DNA of 64,000 bases from Alistipes sp. (GTDB taxonomy: Bacteria > Bacteroidota > Bacteroidia > Bacteroidales > Rikenellaceae): NCBI GenBank assembly GCA_017630455.1, contig JAGBVG010000074.1:62001-126000 (forward strand). Direction: 5' to 3'. The notes beneath the pieces were generated by a model that had not been told where the DNA came from, did no database searches, and saw only the letters and a program-made list of their open reading frames with translations. The position numbers were made by a program, and so were the translations under genes. This document shows, in pieces, positions 63,115 through 64,000 of this stretch (the stretch's first letter is position 1; every line of letters begins with the position of its first letter).

Positions 63115-64000
63115 CTATCGGCGTGATGATGTTCCGCCTCCGGTGCGGCCACCGCTTAAGCCGCCACCGCCACCTCTTACGCCGCTGCTGCTGCCTCCTC
63201 TGAAGCTACTGCCGGTGTTGTAGTTGTTGCCGCGTGTTGTCGACTGGCGGAAGTTGCTGTTGCTACGCTCGTGGCTCTGCTGCTGCGAAGGTCTCACAGT
63301 GGCGTTGCCGTGGTTCGCATTGTTGCTGTTATATCCTCGGTTTGTCACCGTTGTTCTACTCTTCGAGTTGTTGATACCCGTAGAGACTGCTCCTCTGCCC
63401 GAGCCGCTGCCACCATTCATATTGTGTGTGCCACCTCCGTAGTTCTTGTTCGATGTCGGAGAGGTGTAGCGCGATGCTGAGTGTCGACGGTCGCCATTCA
63501 TATTTGGGCGATTTCCTGAGCCTCCAGGGTGTATGCTTGGGCCGTGACCAGGGTGTGGCGGACGTGGAGGGTAGATAGGGTGTGGATAGTATCCCGGGTA
63601 TCCTGGGTAATATGGGTAGAGACCTGGATAGAAGCCCGGACCCCAGAAGAATGGGTTGTAGCATATATTCCAGTTCCAGTCATACCACGAGTAGTGAGGA
63701 TATCCCCACCAGGTGTGGAAGAATGGGTCTACGTAGATGTTCCAGCCATACATCCACGGCGATGAGTAGATGCCGTATGTCACGTTTGTTGCGCCCCACG
63801 CACCAAACATCGAGGTGATATACTTAGGCTCAACCCACACCTGATCGCCCGAAACCATAATGTTGTAGTATGCTGGGTCGTATACCGTGGCATAGCGCAT
63901 AGCATCCATAGTCTCGTAGCTGTAGTAGCTCGATGGGAGTTTGTAAGTAGGCGAGTTGAAGCCCTGAAGGCGGCGCGCGTAGGCACTTTGGTAGTCGTCT
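63115..64000 (-). CDS. Tyr/Pro/Gly-rich protein of unknown function (N-terminus beyond the window)
   Basis: At least 295 residues; the frame is open to the right edge (reading DDYQSAYARRLQGFNS at the cut). Residues encoded near 63530-63720 are extremely aromatic and Pro-rich (WNWNICYNPFFWGPGFYPG, YYPGYPGYYPHPIYPP). The last 110 residues are Gly/Ser/Asn/Arg low complexity ending GGRTGGGTSSRR. Such proteins are probably exported and surface-associated, but no signal peptide can be seen here and no domain is recognisable. Confidence 0.65.
   Translation of the reverse strand, partial: DDYQSAYARRLQGFNSPTYKLPSSYYSYETMDAMRYATVYDPAYYNIMVSGDQVWVEPKYITSMFGAWGATNVTYGIYSSPWMYGWNIYVDPFFHTWWGYPHYSWYDWNWNICYNPFFWGPGFYPGLYPYYPGYPGYYPHPIYPPRPPHPGHGPSIHPGGSGNRPNMNGDRRHSASRYTSPTSNKNYGGGTHNMNGGSGSGRGAVSTGINNSKSRTTVTNRGYNSNNANHGNATVRPSQQQSHERSNSNFRQSTTRGNNYNTGSSFRGGSSSGVRGGGGGLSGGRTGGGTSSRR

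Overview
The window looks like a chromosomal segment from a member of the Bacteroidota, most likely order Bacteroidales. The evidence is the gene content (Bat aerotolerance locus, SUI1/YciH-type factor, OmpP1/FadL-like porin, patatin fused to a barrel, RlmH, class II aldolase) together with the repeated TAnnTTTG promoter -7 box, the absence of Shine-Dalgarno sequences, and the cysteine-insertion form of PheS. The family cannot be fixed from sequence reading alone. I see no phage, insertion sequence, integrase or CRISPR array; most of it is core genome.

Layout. 1-5.9 kb: edge-truncated rpoN, asnS, a secreted GH2-like protein lacking its catalytic residue, rlmH, a SUI1 factor and a DUF4435 protein. 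6-10.6 kb: two AraC-type regulators, an MsbA-like exporter and nrnA. 10.65-11.2 kb: a gene-free, very AT-rich stretch with three TTATCAACA motifs, a candidate replication origin or DnaA-binding region. 11.2-17.5 kb: mrp, sppA, comM and dnaB. 17.7-21.3 kb: a LolE-like permease, menG, two periplasmic proteins and a strikingly Cys-rich repeat lipoprotein. 21.4-26.2 kb: fba, metG and ilvE, with two near-perfect parS sites at 25.38 and 26.15 kb.

26.2-32.5 kb: a TPR / EnvC-like / ybeY / mnmG operon behind pheS. 32.6-34.9 kb: a patatin-barrel protein resembling type Vd autotransporters, convergent with and overlapping a small kinase-like gene. 34.8-52.4 kb: about 17.6 kb of tightly packed minus-strand genes. 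In transcription order these are a U32 protein, a methyltransferase, two half-size chromate transporters, pcrA, a glycosyltransferase, nth and an S41 protease, followed by moxR, DUF58, a BatD-like gene, batC, batA, batB, pepD and the kinase-like gene. 52.4-54 kb: an inositol-monophosphatase family gene with an unrecognised four-helix membrane protein. 54.2-61.3 kb: serS, a 2[4Fe-4S] ferredoxin, kbl, a CAT-anticodon tRNA, queD and polA. 61.3-64 kb: an OmpP1/FadL-like porin and a Tyr/Pro/Gly-rich protein that runs off the edge.

Functionally the window is dominated by replication and repair (dnaB, polA, nth, pcrA, comM), translation and tRNA modification (asnS, metG, pheS, serS, mnmG, ybeY, rlmH, queD) and envelope biology. 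mnmG, dnaB, the parS pair and the AT-rich DnaA-box-like region together suggest that the window is origin-proximal. No clearly new multi-gene system was found. The best leads are the parS/origin signals, the Cys-rich lipoprotein, the inactive GH2 protein, the rearranged Bat locus, a dispersed 36-bp repeat and a shared terminator architecture.
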